A stretch of DNA of 64,000 bases from Chroococcidiopsis thermalis PCC 7203 (GCF_000317125.1 NC_019695.1:1600336-1664335); one strand, 5' to 3'; numbered from the stretch's first letter, positions 25,535 through 34,767 are shown. Numbers and translations: made by a program. The notes: generated by a model not told the origin, from the letters alone.

Positions 25535-26776
25535 ATGAAAATCGATCGGATTCACTTCTACGTAGAAGATGCAAAAGCTTGGCGTGACTGGTTTGTCAGC
25601 AAATTAGGCTTTCAAACTGTAGCTAGTTACAGCCGCGATCGCTACACTGATACAGAAGTGGTGAAGAGTGGTTTCGTCTGCTTCGCTCTATCGTCACCGC
25701 GATCGCATTTCAGTCCAGTCTGGCAGTTTTTGCGCCATCATCCTCCTGGTGTGGCGGATGTCGCCTTTGTTGTAGAAGATCTCGAAGCGATCGTCCAAAG
25801 AGCGATCGCTCACGGCGCAAAAGTCTTACACCCCCCACAATTACAGCAAGGCTACAAGTGGAGTAAAATCTCTGCCTGGGGTTCTCTGGCTCATACTTTG
25901 ATCGAAAGGAGACAGGAGACAGGAGACAGGAGGCAGGAGAAGACAAGGAAACAGAAAAGAGCTGAGGAAACTGAGGGAGAAAAAATAACCAACCACCAAC
26001 TACCAACTACCCATTACCCATTACCCATTACCAACGCCACGCAACACGCACTACCCTCAATCATGGGCATCGATCACATCGTATTAAACGTTGCTGCGGG
26101 GGATTTGGAGACAGCTGTGGCATGGTATAAAGAGATTTTAGATTTTCGCTCTCAGCAGGCTTTTACTATTCAAACCGATCGCTCTGCTTTGCATAGTCAG
26201 GTGATGGTTTCTAGTAATAGCTGCGTTCAGTTTCCAATCAATCAACCTGCATCGCCTAATTCGCAAATTCAGGAATTTTTAGATTGCAATCAAGGTGCGG
26301 GAATTCAACACATCGCCCTCAAAACTAGCAACATCATCGAAGCGATCGCGCAATTTCGCAATAACGGCGTATCTTTTCTTTCAGTTCCTCCTACTTACTA
26401 CACTCAGCTAAAGCAGCGTTTGGGATTACCAATATCATTTCCAATCTCAGTTGATGAGTTACAAGCGATCGCCCAACAGCAAATTTTAGTTGACTGGCAA
26501 GATTCCCACCCTGATGCTTTGCTACTACAAACTTTTACTCAACCCATTTTTACCCAACCAACTTTCTTTTTTGAAATTATCGAACGCCGCTCCCAAGCCA
26601 CGGGTTTTGGCGAAGGTAATTTTCGCGCTCTGTTTGAGGCAATCGAACGAGAACAGATGAAGCGCGGTAGCCTTCAGGTGCGGGAGTCGGGCATCGGGAG
26701 TTGGGGGGACAAGGGAGACAAGGAGGACAAGGGAGACAAGGGAGACAAGGGAGATAACTTACCAAATAGCCAATGA
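25535..26776 (+). CDS. 4-hydroxyphenylpyruvate dioxygenase-like (two VOC domains) with in-frame repeat insertion
   Basis: HPPD converts 4-hydroxyphenylpyruvate to homogentisate, the precursor of tocopherol (and of plastoquinone in plants). VOC module 1 is residues 1-124, module 2 about 175-385. The three iron ligands are visible: H181 (GIDHIVLNV), H259 (AGIQHIALKT) and E347 (FFFEIIERR), with the C-terminal GFGEGNFRALFEAIE motif. Family length is about 350-360, but this frame is 413. Residues about 125-174 (RRQETGDRRQEKTRK... LPTTHYPLPIT) are a translated intergenic-type composite repeat between the two modules, and about 388-413 a GDKGDKEDKGDKGDKGD tail from the 9-bp repeat. Core catalytic residues are intact, so the enzyme may still work. 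Confidence 0.82.
   Translation: MKIDRIHFYVEDAKAWRDWFVSKLGFQTVASYSRDRYTDTEVVKSGFVCFALSSPRSHFSPVWQFLRHHPPGVADVAFVVEDLEAIVQRAIAHGAKVLHPPQLQQGYKWSKISAWGSLAHTLIERRQETGDRRQEKTRKQKRAEETEGEKITNHQLPTTHYPLPITNATQHALPSIMGIDHIVLNVAAGDLETAVAWYKEILDFRSQQAFTIQTDRSALHSQVMVSSNSCVQFPINQPASPNSQIQEFLDCNQGAGIQHIALKTSNIIEAIAQFRNNGVSFLSVPPTYYTQLKQRLGLPISFPISVDELQAIAQQQILVDWQDSHPDALLLQTFTQPIFTQPTFFFEIIERRSQATGFGEGNFRALFEAIEREQMKRGSLQVRESGIGSWGDKGDKEDKGDKGDKGDNLPNSQ
25907..26056. repeat. Composite short tandem repeat inside the HPPD-like gene
   Basis: GGAGACAGGAGACAGGAGAC-type heptamers, an imperfect GACAAGGAAAC part and then CCAACTACCCATTACCCATT-type heptamers, read in frame between the two VOC modules. Total insertion is a multiple of three. 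Confidence 0.85.
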
Positions 26777-26795
26777 CCAATGACTAACGATCGAT
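26690..26795. repeat. 9-bp GGGAGACAA array at the HPPD C-terminus, then TGACCAA/TGACTAA heptamers
   Basis: GGGGGACAAGGGAGACAAGG and further units encode the GDK tail; the stop codon is reached inside the following AATGACCAATGACTAACGA heptamer block. Confidence 0.85.
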
Positions 26796-26869
26796 GACTA
26801 ATTAGTATTTCTAAACTCATCCATCAAACATTCAAAATTTCGCCTTATGGCATCTGAGCTAAGGTGTTA

Positions 26870-27595
26870 ATGAAACTTAGCATCTTAACTATAAAAATGA
26901 TTAGATTAATTACCGATTTTGACGGACCTATTATTGATGTGTCGGAGCGATACTACCGCGTATATCAATTATGTTTAGAGAAAACTCGCCATCCAGAACA
27001 AGCTGTAACGCAGTTGAGTAAAGCGGAATTTTGGCAGTTGAAGCGCTCTAAGGTTCCTGAAAAACAGATTGCTATCCTATCTGGACTAGACGAAACTCAA
27101 GCTAAAACATTTGCTAATTTGCGGCGACAAACGGTACACGCTCATCCTTACTTTCAGTATGACAAACTAGCTCCGGGCGCAGTAGAAGCTTTAGAGCAAA
27201 TCCAGCAAGCTGGTATCGATTTAGCAGTGATGACAATGCGTCGCGTGCGCGAGCTGGACTATGCTTTCGGACAGCACGATCTAGGTAGATTTTTTCCTGA
27301 AAATCGCTGCTATTGTTTAAGCAATGATTATCTGAAAACTCGCGACATTGACGATAAACCTTTGTTGATGGCAAGGGCTTTAGTAGAATTGCCCCCTGCT
27401 AGCGATGTTTGGATGGTTGGTGATACGGAAGCGGATATTATTGCGGCAAAAAAGCACGGGATCAAAGCGATCGCCGTAGAATGTGGAATTCGCGATCGCG
27501 TGCGGCTACAACAGTACCAACCTGATTTAATTGTGAAAGACCTAAATGCAGCAGTCGAGTTCGTTCTCAACGCTGCATTTGCCCAAGCTAGCTAG
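26870..27595 (+). CDS. HAD-family hydrolase
   Basis: Phosphatase-like HAD-superfamily protein, 241 residues. Motif I is DFDGPIIDVSER (nucleophile Asp of DxDG), motif II lies in VMTMRR, motif III Lys in DKPLLMA and motif IV in VWMVGDTEADIIAAKKHG, giving the phosphoglycolate-phosphatase-like order. The cap is helical (about residues 20-95). ATG 26870 is preferred, with AAGG 5 nt upstream; GTG 26864 and ATG 26897 are alternatives. Substrate unknown. Converges with the CPP1-like gene. Confidence 0.8.
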   Translation: MKLSILTIKMIRLITDFDGPIIDVSERYYRVYQLCLEKTRHPEQAVTQLSKAEFWQLKRSKVPEKQIAILSGLDETQAKTFANLRRQTVHAHPYFQYDKLAPGAVEALEQIQQAGIDLAVMTMRRVRELDYAFGQHDLGRFFPENRCYCLSNDYLKTRDIDDKPLLMARALVELPPASDVWMVGDTEADIIAAKKHGIKAIAVECGIRDRVRLQQYQPDLIVKDLNAAVEFVLNAAFAQAS

Positions 27596-27610
27596 TACCT
27601 CGATCTTTTC

Positions 27611-28234
27611 TCAGCGTAGAAAGCTAGAAATCACCCACAACAACACAAAAGTTAGGACAGTAGAAAATTGTTCTACTGTTACAATGCTGGCAATCTGGGT
27701 TTGCAACAAACTACCGATCAGCCCACCACCGATTAAGCCAACAACCAAACCCATAGCTGTTAGCAGTACTGCTCGACCAAATTTTTGTTCTTTCCGATAG
27801 AGAAAATAGAGGCTCGAACAAACACCAACGATTAATAAAAATTGCAAGATTTGAGCGCCGACAGCGCTATAAAACACTCCAATACAGCTCAACCCTAAGT
27901 ACAGCACTCCAGGCATGAGAATCTCACTCAAGCTAGGCTTGTCTTGTATACCTTGCAGCCACGCTGGGGCTTGAGGCGCAGGCGATGAGACTTCTTTAGG
28001 GGGAGATTGGATAGCCGTCTCAGCGAAGCGGATACCTTCTGGAACTTTAATCTTTCCTTCTTGGCGCAGTCGCAAACGCTCCATTAAGATGGCATCATAA
28101 GCTGCTTCCACTGTCTCCAACAGCTGCCGATCGTTGCTGCACTGCTGTACGAGGCGAGTGCGAGCTTCTTGGATCTCGTCGAATGTCGCGTCTTCTGATA
28201 CCCCAAGTTTGTCGTAGGGACTTTGCTCGATCAT
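27611..28234 (-). CDS. CPP1-like membrane protein (J-like domain)
   Basis: A 207-residue protein with an N-terminal J-domain-like segment (SPYDKLGVSEDATFDEIQEAR, lacking a clear HPD loop) and three to four transmembrane helices in residues about 100-205 (LMPGVLYLGLSCIGVFYSAV and LMGL-type stretches, ending LTFVLLWVISSFLR). This is the layout of the plant chloroplast protein CPP1, a chaperone-like protein needed for protochlorophyllide oxidoreductase stability, and of its cyanobacterial homologues. Role in chlorophyll synthesis is inferred from that family. Ends 16 bp from the convergent HAD gene. Confidence 0.78.
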   Translation of the reverse strand: MIEQSPYDKLGVSEDATFDEIQEARTRLVQQCSNDRQLLETVEAAYDAILMERLRLRQEGKIKVPEGIRFAETAIQSPPKEVSSPAPQAPAWLQGIQDKPSLSEILMPGVLYLGLSCIGVFYSAVGAQILQFLLIVGVCSSLYFLYRKEQKFGRAVLLTAMGLVVGLIGGGLIGSLLQTQIASIVTVEQFSTVLTFVLLWVISSFLR

Positions 28235-28932
28235 GTGAATTTATCGCCTTAGCGGAGTCGGGGGCGAATATAGAAAAATGTACAACAAGGCGTATGCTGT
28301 CAGCCTAGCCTATTTAGATCTATTCTAATAGACTATTGCGGCTACCGGTTATCGTCGTACTTAACCAGAATATCACTTATTCGTTTTTTACTGTCATGTC
28401 TTCTAGGCAATGCGATCGCGTACGCTGGTTTCTACCTCAGATTTACTGAGATCGGACACTTAGTTTACTGTTTTTGACCAGAACTGCTAAGCTTTTCTGC
28501 TTTACCTCGGTAATTGTACGAAAACGTAACATAAGTTGTAACACCGAGCCATGCTGTCGTAAATAGCACGACTGAGTTCAAGCAGAATTGAGCGATCGGC
28601 ATTCGAAAAGAAAATTTTAGTCGCAAAATCTGCCGTTAGTGAGACAGGTGCAAAAGCAAACAATAGCGGAGTTGGCAATTTTTGCCGTTTCGCTAGCCCG
28701 AGTCTATTCGATTGAGAACTGCTCGAGTTATTGTGGGTTAATTGATTTACGCGCCCGTACTGGCGATAAAATCCCCGGGGAAATTCTACTAGTATATTAG
28801 AACACCAGGGTCGATCTCAGAGTTGGCATTCCTGAATTATCGATTAATAATTGTGGTAGTTTCGATCTGCTTGTTCTAGCGCTACCACCCAGGTTGCTGA
28901 ATAGGCTTTTTATTCCTTCTCTGCTCAAAGTA
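28235..28932. other. Long intergenic region upstream of the OmpR-type regulator
   Basis: About 700 bp with no supported gene on either strand and no short tandem repeats, unlike most gaps here. It should carry the divergent promoters of the CPP1-like and response-regulator genes. I see no tRNA, recognisable riboswitch or strong terminator; an undetected small RNA is possible. Confidence 0.5.
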
Positions 28933-29649
28933 ATGCCTATGGCTGTTGCCAAAATTCTAGTTGTTGATGACGATCCATCAATTCGTAATTTAATTCAACG
29001 CTTTTTAACCAAGCATAACTATCAGGTAGAGGCTGCCGAAGATGGTAAGACTGCCTTGGCTCTATTCGAGCAATTTAACCCCGATCTAGTCATCCTAGAT
29101 GTAAATCTACCAGATACGCTTGGTTACAATCTCTGCCAAGAGATGCAAAACCGCACTAAAGTTTTTGTACTCATGCTGACAAGTCGAGCTGATGAGGCAG
29201 ACAAAATCAGAGGCTTTTCTCAAGGTGCGGATGACTATTTAACCAAACCATTTAGTTTAGGAGAGTTAGAAGTCCGAGTTGGAGCAATTTTGAAACGCCA
29301 ACGAGTAGTTACGACTGCGGAAAAACAACGTCTGGTGTTTGATAAACTGACAATCGATCCAGAACGGCGAGAAGTGACAATTAACAATGAATTGATTCCC
29401 TTAACTGCATTGGAATTTGATTTGTTACGCTTTCTTGCCAGCCATCCAGGTCGAGTTTGGCGGCGTGCCGAGCTAATTCAAGAAGTTTGGGACTATGAAT
29501 ATGTAGGAGATCAGCGGGTGGTAGACGTGCATATCGGTCAGATTCGCAAAAAAATTGAAATTGATGCGGCTCAGCCGATCCTGATTCAGACAGTACGTGG
29601 TGTCGGATATAAATTTGAAGCTCCTAGTAAGGCTGGGAAAAGTCAATAG
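28933..29649 (+). CDS. OmpR/PhoB-family response regulator
   Basis: DNA-binding two-component regulator, 238 residues from ATG 28933 (ATG 28939 is equally possible; a TTG at 28894 is less likely). The receiver domain has VDDDPS, phospho-acceptor Asp in LVILDVNLPDT, Thr in MLTSRAD and Lys in YLTKPFSLGE. The winged-helix output domain has LTALEFDLLRFLASHPGRVW, DQRVVDVHIGQIRKKI and TVRGVGYKF. No cognate kinase is adjacent, so it belongs to the orphan regulators common in cyanobacteria. It does not look like RpaA or RpaB from memory of those sequences. A terminator follows. Confidence 0.88.
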   Translation: MPMAVAKILVVDDDPSIRNLIQRFLTKHNYQVEAAEDGKTALALFEQFNPDLVILDVNLPDTLGYNLCQEMQNRTKVFVLMLTSRADEADKIRGFSQGADDYLTKPFSLGELEVRVGAILKRQRVVTTAEKQRLVFDKLTIDPERREVTINNELIPLTALEFDLLRFLASHPGRVWRRAELIQEVWDYEYVGDQRVVDVHIGQIRKKIEIDAAQPILIQTVRGVGYKFEAPSKAGKSQ

Positions 29650-29716
29650 CACACCACTTTCAATTACAAAATCAGAGCTAGAAGGCTAAACTCTTGCTGC
29701 TGAGGGAAAAACTATA

Positions 29717-29749
29717 GGGTCTTCATGCGGTTGAAGACCCTTTTGTTTT
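29717..29749 (+). terminator. Rho-independent terminator of the response-regulator gene
   Basis: Stem GGGTCTTCA/TGAAGACCC with a 6-nt loop and tail TTTTGTTTT, 67 bp past the stop. Confidence 0.85.
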
Positions 29750-29835
29750 GTCAGTTATCAGTGGAACCAGTGGCTGGTGGCTAGAGTTTTCATATCTAGT
29801 CACGAGTCACTAGCCACCAGTCACTCACAGTCATT
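29750..29835. repeat. AGTGGCT/TAGTCAC heptamer repeats
   Basis: CAGTTATCAGTGG, GTGGCTGGTGGCTAG and GTCACGAGTCACTAGCCACC units between the terminator and the DUF2811 gene. Confidence 0.65.
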
Positions 29836-29841
29836 CTCAAA

Positions 29842-30039
29842 TTAAGAGTGATGAAATAGGGTTTCTAGATAGACTCTAGCGGCACGGCGATCGCCATTAC
29901 TATTTTGTAGCAAAAACAGGGATAATGCTGCGGCAAACACTCGGTCTTGATCCCAATCAGGATGGGTTTCTAAGTAATTTTGCATTGATTCGTGTAATGA
30001 CTCGGGAATTTCAGTCAAAATGCTAACGGTGGCGGACAT
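29842..30039 (-). CDS. DUF2811 family small protein
   Basis: A 65-residue cyanobacterial protein of the DUF2811 type, function unknown. The sequence starts SATVSILTEIPESLHESMQN and contains HPDWDQDRVFAAALSLFLLQN followed by an Arg-rich end (RRAARVYLETLF). It is soluble and largely helical. A purine-rich GAGAGGTTCTCC stretch precedes the ATG on the minus strand. Confidence 0.75.
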   Translation of the reverse strand: MSATVSILTEIPESLHESMQNYLETHPDWDQDRVFAAALSLFLLQNSNGDRRAARVYLETLFHHS

Positions 30040-30256
30040 GGAGAACCTCTCTTCAAACAGTTACATGAATGGGATAAGCTGACTTCCACGACATAAAAAA
30101 CGCAAGTTAAAAATCAAGTTAAAGATGCAATGCCTTCGGTAGTTCGTGCAGCAACCATAATTGCACCTGTGGCACTGAAAAATCCTCGTTGCTAAAGCAT
30201 AATCATCACTTCGATGGAGCGCGATCGCCCGAACGTTTTCTCGGCAGGTTTTATAA

Positions 30257-30290
30257 AGGGAAGTCGCATCATTGTGCGACAAGTTTCCCT
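30257..30290. other. Bulged 12-bp hairpin, possible structured RNA
   Basis: AGGGAAGTCGCA / TGCGAC-AAGT-TTCCCT with a 6-nt loop: two 6-bp helices separated by a 4-nt bulge. No T-run follows on either strand, so it is not an ordinary terminator. Confidence 0.35.
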
Positions 30291-30475
30291 GTCCCGTCAA
30301 TGCTGCGAAATATTACAACGGTTCTAAACACAAAAAAATCAGTACGATACGATTAGGGTTTTAACCACATTTTTGTCACACATCTTTACAAATCCTCTCA
30401 GATTCTCAGCAGAGAGAAAGCGGTGTGAGAAATTCACAACTAGAGCAGTAAACCCAGATTTCTGAAGTCATCTCT

Positions 30476-30548
30476 TGTGGAAAAACTCAAGCCTGCTGTG
30501 GAAAAACCCAGACTACCTGTGGAAACAGTGGGGAATACCTGGGGAAAA
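30476..30548. promoter_or_regulatory. Cluster of DnaA-box-like TGTGGAAAA motifs at 21-bp spacing
   Basis: TGTGGAAAA at 30476 and 30497, TGTGGAAAC at 30518 and TGGGGAAAA at 30540, spaced 21, 21 and 22 bp (two helical turns), all in one orientation. The reverse complement TTTTCCACA is the DnaA box reported for Synechococcus. Could be a DnaA-controlled promoter region for pdhB, a DnaA-titration site or part of an origin; the window gives no dnaA or dnaN neighbour. Confidence 0.5.
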
Positions 30549-30772
30549 CTCGACAGAAAAATAAGAATTGCAAAGCTCTCTGAATTTAGGGATGAGGAAT
30601 GAGGCGCGAGGAGCAAGGAAGACAAAGGAGATAAGAGAGAGCGGGGAGCAAATTCTTCGAGCGTTCTCCCATACTTCCCACACCACGCTCCACTCTCTTT
30701 CCCTCACTCCTCACTCCTCGCCCCTTGTTTAGCGCTAAGATGCTAGATTAGTCAACTAAAGTTGTAAGGTTA

Positions 30773-31756
30773 ATGGCAGAAACGTTATTCTTTAATGCCC
30801 TGAAAGAAGCCATCGACGAGGAAATGGCGCGGGATTCTACTGTATTCGTTTTGGGTGAGGATGTCGGTCACTACGGCGGCTCGTATAAAGTTACAAAAGA
30901 TTTGTATAAGAAATATGGGGAGTTACGGGTACTAGACACCCCCATTGCCGAAAATAGCTTCACGGGTATGGCAGTAGGAGCAGCGATGACTGGCTTGCGA
31001 CCGATCGTCGAAGGGATGAATATGGGGTTTTTGCTGCTGGCTTTTAACCAAATTTCCAATAACGCAGGAATGCTGCGCTATACCTCTGGTGGCAACTTTA
31101 AAATTCCGATGGTAATTCGCGGACCTGGCGGAGTAGGCAGACAATTGGGTGCAGAACACTCGCAGCGGTTAGAAGCATACTTCCAAGCAGTGCCTGGATT
31201 GAAGATAGTCGCTTGTTCTACTCCCTATAACGCTAAGGGGTTGCTTAAATCAGCAATTCGCAACGATAATCCCGTTCTATTCTTTGAACATGTACTACTT
31301 TACAACCTCAAGGAAAACCTACCAGAACACGAATACTTAGTCCCGTTAGACAAAGCAGAAATCGTGCGCCGTGGCGAAGACGTGACAATTTTGACCTACT
31401 CGCGAATGCGCCACCACGTCATGCAAGCAGTCAAGCCGCTAGAGAAAGAGGGATTCGATCCAGAAGTTATCGATCTCATTTCTCTAAAACCCCTAGATAT
31501 AGAAACCATTGCTACTTCCGTCCGCAAAACGCATCGCGTCATCATCGTGGAAGAGTGCATGAAAACTGGGGGTATAGCCGCAGAATTGACCGCATTAATT
31601 AACGATCGCCTCTTCGATGAATTAGATGCGCCTGTCTTGCGTCTATCTTCTCAAGACATTCCCACACCCTACAACGGCAGTCTAGAAAGACTTACCATCG
31701 TACAACCAGAGCAAATTGTCGAAGCCGTGAAAAAGATGGTTGCCGTTCAGGTGTAA
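30773..31756 (+). CDS. pdhB: Pyruvate dehydrogenase E1 component subunit beta
   Basis: Beta subunit of the E1 thiamine-diphosphate enzyme that decarboxylates pyruvate for acetyl-CoA synthesis. The 327-residue product begins [19 protein letters not shown] and shows [51 protein letters not shown] and [15 protein letters not shown], all standard for the family, with exact family length. The alpha subunit gene is not in the window, as usual in cyanobacteria. secD follows after 83 bp on the same strand. Confidence 0.95.
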   Translation: MAETLFFNALKEAIDEEMARDSTVFVLGEDVGHYGGSYKVTKDLYKKYGELRVLDTPIAENSFTGMAVGAAMTGLRPIVEGMNMGFLLLAFNQISNNAGMLRYTSGGNFKIPMVIRGPGGVGRQLGAEHSQRLEAYFQAVPGLKIVACSTPYNAKGLLKSAIRNDNPVLFFEHVLLYNLKENLPEHEYLVPLDKAEIVRRGEDVTILTYSRMRHHVMQAVKPLEKEGFDPEVIDLISLKPLDIETIATSVRKTHRVIIVEECMKTGGIAAELTALINDRLFDELDAPVLRLSSQDIPTPYNGSLERLTIVQPEQIVEAVKKMVAVQV

Positions 31757-31761
31757 GTTTA

Positions 31762-31789
31762 GGGACGCTTGAGCTAGCTCAAGCGTCCC
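31762..31789 (+). other. Perfect 28-bp palindrome between pdhB and secD
   Basis: GGGACGCTTGAGC-TA-GCTCAAGCGTCCC, starting 5 bp after the pdhB stop. No T-run follows, so it more likely protects the pdhB mRNA end or attenuates read-through into secD than terminates fully. Confidence 0.55.
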
Positions 31790-31839
31790 CAGCCTCTCAA
31801 AAAGAGGTTAGTATAGCACTTGTTGCCGCAACACGTAGT

Positions 31840-33264
31840 ATGCAAAAACAGCGATCGCTATTAGCTTTAATTGTCGTTCTCATCATCGCCGCAATTGTCG
31901 TAATTGTGAAATTTCCCGTGCCACTCGGGTTAGACCTCCAGGGGGGTTCGCAATTGACAATTCAGGTCAAGCCTAACGAGGAAATCAAACGCATCACCGA
32001 ACGCGAGTTAGAAGCAGTACAAACTGTGGTGGAAAACCGCGTCAACGGACTAGGGGTATCGGAACCCGTGATTCAAACAGTAGGACAAGACCAAATTCTC
32101 GTCCAACTTCCAGGAGTCAACGATCCAGAACAGGCAGAAAGGGTACTAGGTGGTACAGCTCAACTGGATTTTCGTCGCGAGAATGCAGAAAGTCGAGCTT
32201 TTGTCAATAACAGGCAGCAACAAATTCAAGGATTGCTGGAAGAACAACAAAAGTTACAAAGTGCGAAGGAACGAGACGAAAAGGCGATCGCGGCAAATAA
32301 TGCCCAAATAGAAGCCAAAATCAAAGAAATTACCGAGCTAGAAGCAAAGCTATTCGAGCGCACCGGGTTGACGGGGAAAAATCTCAAGTACGCTCAGGCG
32401 ACACCTACACAAGGCAGCAACTGGAGTGTAGCTTTAGAATTTGATGCCAAAGGCGGCGAATTATTCGCCCAACTGACAAAAGAATTGGCAGGCACGGGAA
32501 GACGTTTGGGAATTTTTCTCGACGATAAACCAATCAGTACGCCCGTAGTTGGTCAAGAATTTGAAAAAACAGGTATTGCAGGCGGACGGGCAGAAATTAC
32601 AGGTAATTTTGATTTCGAGTCTGCTAACGAATTAGCACTGCAATTGCGAGGCGGTGCTTTGCCCGTACCCGTAGAAATCGTTGAAAATCGAACTGTGGGC
32701 GCAACCTTGGGACGCGATAGCATTCAACGCAGTATTTATGCTGGGGTTGGGGGATTGTCCTTAGTCTTGATCTTTATGGTGGTTTACTACCGCTTGCCTG
32801 GACTCATAGCCGATCTAGCCTTGGTGATTTATGCTTTGCTGACATGGGCAACTTTCGCTTTGTTGGGTGTCACCCTGACGCTGCCAGGTATCGCTGGATT
32901 TATCCTCAGTATTGGGATGGCAGTGGATGCCAACGTGTTGATTTTCGAGCGGACGCGGGAAGAATTGCGGGCGGGTAAATCGCTCTATCGTTCCGTAGAA
33001 TCTGGCTTTTACCGTGCTTTTTCTAGCATTTTAGATAGTAACGTCACGACTTGGATTGCTTGTGCGGCGCTGTTTTGGCTCGGTTCTGGGTTAGTGAAAG
33101 GTTTTGCTCTGACGCTTGCCTTGGGGGTTGCCATGAGTATGTTTACCGCGATTACCTGTAGTCGTACCTTCTTAATGTTGGCGATCGCAATTCCCAGTTT
33201 GCGCAAACCAGAGTTATACTGTCCGAGCTTGCCAGCATCGAATAAGGCACAGGGGGCGACATGA
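31840..33264 (+). CDS. secD: Protein translocase subunit SecD
   Basis: Membrane component of the SecDF complex that uses the proton gradient to help export through SecYEG. The 474-residue product has an N-terminal membrane helix, the [15 protein letters not shown] motif, a large periplasmic P1 region with a Gln/Lys-rich coiled coil at about 115-170, and a C-terminal bundle of five helices with [20 protein letters not shown]. Length is typical of cyanobacterial SecD. Its stop overlaps the secF ATG by 4 bp (ATGA), indicating translational coupling. Confidence 0.95.
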   Translation: MQKQRSLLALIVVLIIAAIVVIVKFPVPLGLDLQGGSQLTIQVKPNEEIKRITERELEAVQTVVENRVNGLGVSEPVIQTVGQDQILVQLPGVNDPEQAERVLGGTAQLDFRRENAESRAFVNNRQQQIQGLLEEQQKLQSAKERDEKAIAANNAQIEAKIKEITELEAKLFERTGLTGKNLKYAQATPTQGSNWSVALEFDAKGGELFAQLTKELAGTGRRLGIFLDDKPISTPVVGQEFEKTGIAGGRAEITGNFDFESANELALQLRGGALPVPVEIVENRTVGATLGRDSIQRSIYAGVGGLSLVLIFMVVYYRLPGLIADLALVIYALLTWATFALLGVTLTLPGIAGFILSIGMAVDANVLIFERTREELRAGKSLYRSVESGFYRAFSSILDSNVTTWIACAALFWLGSGLVKGFALTLALGVAMSMFTAITCSRTFLMLAIAIPSLRKPELYCPSLPASNKAQGAT

Positions 33265-34229
33265 GACTCAATATTAACAAACAGCGATCGCTTTGGTGGG
33301 GAGTTTCCCTGATCGTGATTCTGGCTGGTTTAGTGGCGATGGGGATTTCTTGGCAAAAATACGGTGCGCCACTGCGTCCGAGTCTCGACTTTATCGGCGG
33401 AACGCGATTGCAACTCCAGCGCGACTGCTCTAAACCAGAAAACTGCGCCAAACCAATTGACATCAATGCCGTCCGTCAAGTCATGTCCGAGCGCGGATTG
33501 GGCAATAGTAGCATTCAACTGGTAAGTGACGAACGCGGACAACAACAAGGGATTTCAATTCGGACAAAAACTCTCAATGTTGACGAGAGGACGCAGTTAC
33601 AACAAACACTTACTAAAGAAATTGGCGCGTTCGATCCCAAAGCAACCCAAATTGATACAGTAGGTCCAACCATCGGACAACAGTTGTTATCTTCGGGTTT
33701 AATTGCTCTACTCGTCTCCTTTGCTGGGATCGTCGTTTATTTAAGCCTACGCTTCCAGTTAGACTACGCCATATTTGCGATCGTGGCTCTGTTCCACGAT
33801 GTTTTGATTACCACGGGGATTTTCGGGATTCTTGGCTTAGTCCAAGGCACTGAAGTTGATAGTTTATTTATCGTTGCGTTGCTAACAATCACGGGTTTTT
33901 CTGTCAATGACACGGTAGTCATTTACGATCGCATCCGCGAAACCCTGAAGGTTAATCCCGATCTACCCATAGACCAAGTGGTAGACAATGCGGTCAATCA
34001 AACCTTGGGGCGATCGATCAACACCACCTTAACCGTATTGCTGACTTTGCTGACCTTATTCATCTTTGGTGGCGAAACGCTGAAAAACTTTGCCTTAGCA
34101 CTCATGATTGGTTTCGCTGCTGGGGCGTACTCTAGTATTTTTATCGCCAGTACCCTACTTTCCTTGTGGCGAGAACGGACTGGTCAATCTCAGAATAACA
34201 ACCAGTTGTCAACAACCAGCGACCAGTGA
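33261..34229 (+). CDS. secF: Protein translocase subunit SecF
   Basis: Partner of SecD, 322 residues, six predicted membrane helices. Motifs: [14 protein letters not shown] near the N-terminus, [27 protein letters not shown] (the conserved SVNDTVVI(F/Y)DR) and [19 protein letters not shown]. The ATGA overlap with secD confirms the start. The C-terminal end ([11 protein letters not shown]) runs into an AACCAGCGACCAGTGAACAG repeat, so a few terminal residues may be repeat-derived. Confidence 0.95.
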   Translation: MRLNINKQRSLWWGVSLIVILAGLVAMGISWQKYGAPLRPSLDFIGGTRLQLQRDCSKPENCAKPIDINAVRQVMSERGLGNSSIQLVSDERGQQQGISIRTKTLNVDERTQLQQTLTKEIGAFDPKATQIDTVGPTIGQQLLSSGLIALLVSFAGIVVYLSLRFQLDYAIFAIVALFHDVLITTGIFGILGLVQGTEVDSLFIVALLTITGFSVNDTVVIYDRIRETLKVNPDLPIDQVVDNAVNQTLGRSINTTLTVLLTLLTLFIFGGETLKNFALALMIGFAAGAYSSIFIASTLLSLWRERTGQSQNNNQLSTTSDQ

Positions 34230-34335
34230 ACAGTTATCAGGGAGACAATTCAATTGAAAATTACGCACCATGCGCCACTCAATTTTGACTTCTGACTTTT
34301 GACTTTTGACTTCTTCCTCTCGACTCCCCCATCAG

Positions 34336-34737
34336 ATGCAGCCAGAAGACCCACCCTTTGTACCGATAGAACTTGACCCAACTTTTGAGCGACAAGTACA
34401 AAAGCTGTATCTGCTGATCGCATATAGCAGATGGTTAGTCGTAGGGTGTTTGTGGCTGAGTGTTGGTGTTTTAAGTCTTTGGGGACTGCGTTATGAAATT
34501 AGTTTATTGTTGCAATATTTCACTTGGGTAGCCGTGCGATACGGGCTTTATTATAATCCTTTACCCACTTTTGGTTTGGCTTGTTGTGCGGTCATGACAA
34601 TTTCTAATCTCCTTTGGCAGGGTCGCATTTTACTATTTGGACTACCACCAAAGGAGTTGCGTCGCTTAGCGAAACAAGTACAGCAAATTCGCCAGCAGGG
34701 TAAAAGCCATCCTTTGTGGAAATGGATTTGTCAGTAG
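34336..34737 (+). CDS. Conserved hypothetical membrane protein
   Basis: A 133-residue protein of unknown function, counting from ATG 34336. An ATG at 34306 would prepend residues translated from a TTGACTTCTGACTTTTGACT-type repeat and is rejected. Two hydrophobic segments are visible (about residues 29-50, SRWLVVGCLWLSVGVLSLWG, and 75-95, FGLACCAVMTISNLLW) followed by a basic cytoplasmic tail (KELRRLAKQVQQIRQQGK). It follows secF by about 100 bp and may be cotranscribed with it. Confidence 0.65.
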   Translation: MQPEDPPFVPIELDPTFERQVQKLYLLIAYSRWLVVGCLWLSVGVLSLWGLRYEISLLLQYFTWVAVRYGLYYNPLPTFGLACCAVMTISNLLWQGRILLFGLPPKELRRLAKQVQQIRQQGKSHPLWKWICQ

Positions 34738-34767
34738 AAGCATGAGGGATGAGAGACGAAATTCTTT

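Larger units (their letters stand above)
30040..30772. other. Long intergenic region upstream of pdhB
   Basis: About 730 bp without a convincing gene. It holds a structured hairpin (30257-30290), a 21-bp-periodic cluster of DnaA-box-like motifs (30476-30548) and, close to pdhB, degenerate short repeats (GAGGAATGAGGCGCGAGGAG, CACTCCTCACTCCTCGCC). Confidence 0.6.

Noticed and set aside
28235-28932. A small RNA or hidden gene in the long repeat-free gap
   Set aside because: No convincing promoter-terminator pair, stem structure or reading frame could be found by eye.
30061-30300. A 79-codon minus-strand open frame upstream of DUF2811
   Set aside because: Cys/Arg-rich random-looking peptide, no RBS, and the 5' part overlaps a strong hairpin; more likely non-coding.
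30476-30548. Calling the site the chromosomal origin oriC
   Set aside because: Only four boxes, no dnaA or dnaN neighbour and no clear AT-rich unwinding element; kept as a DnaA-box-like cluster only.
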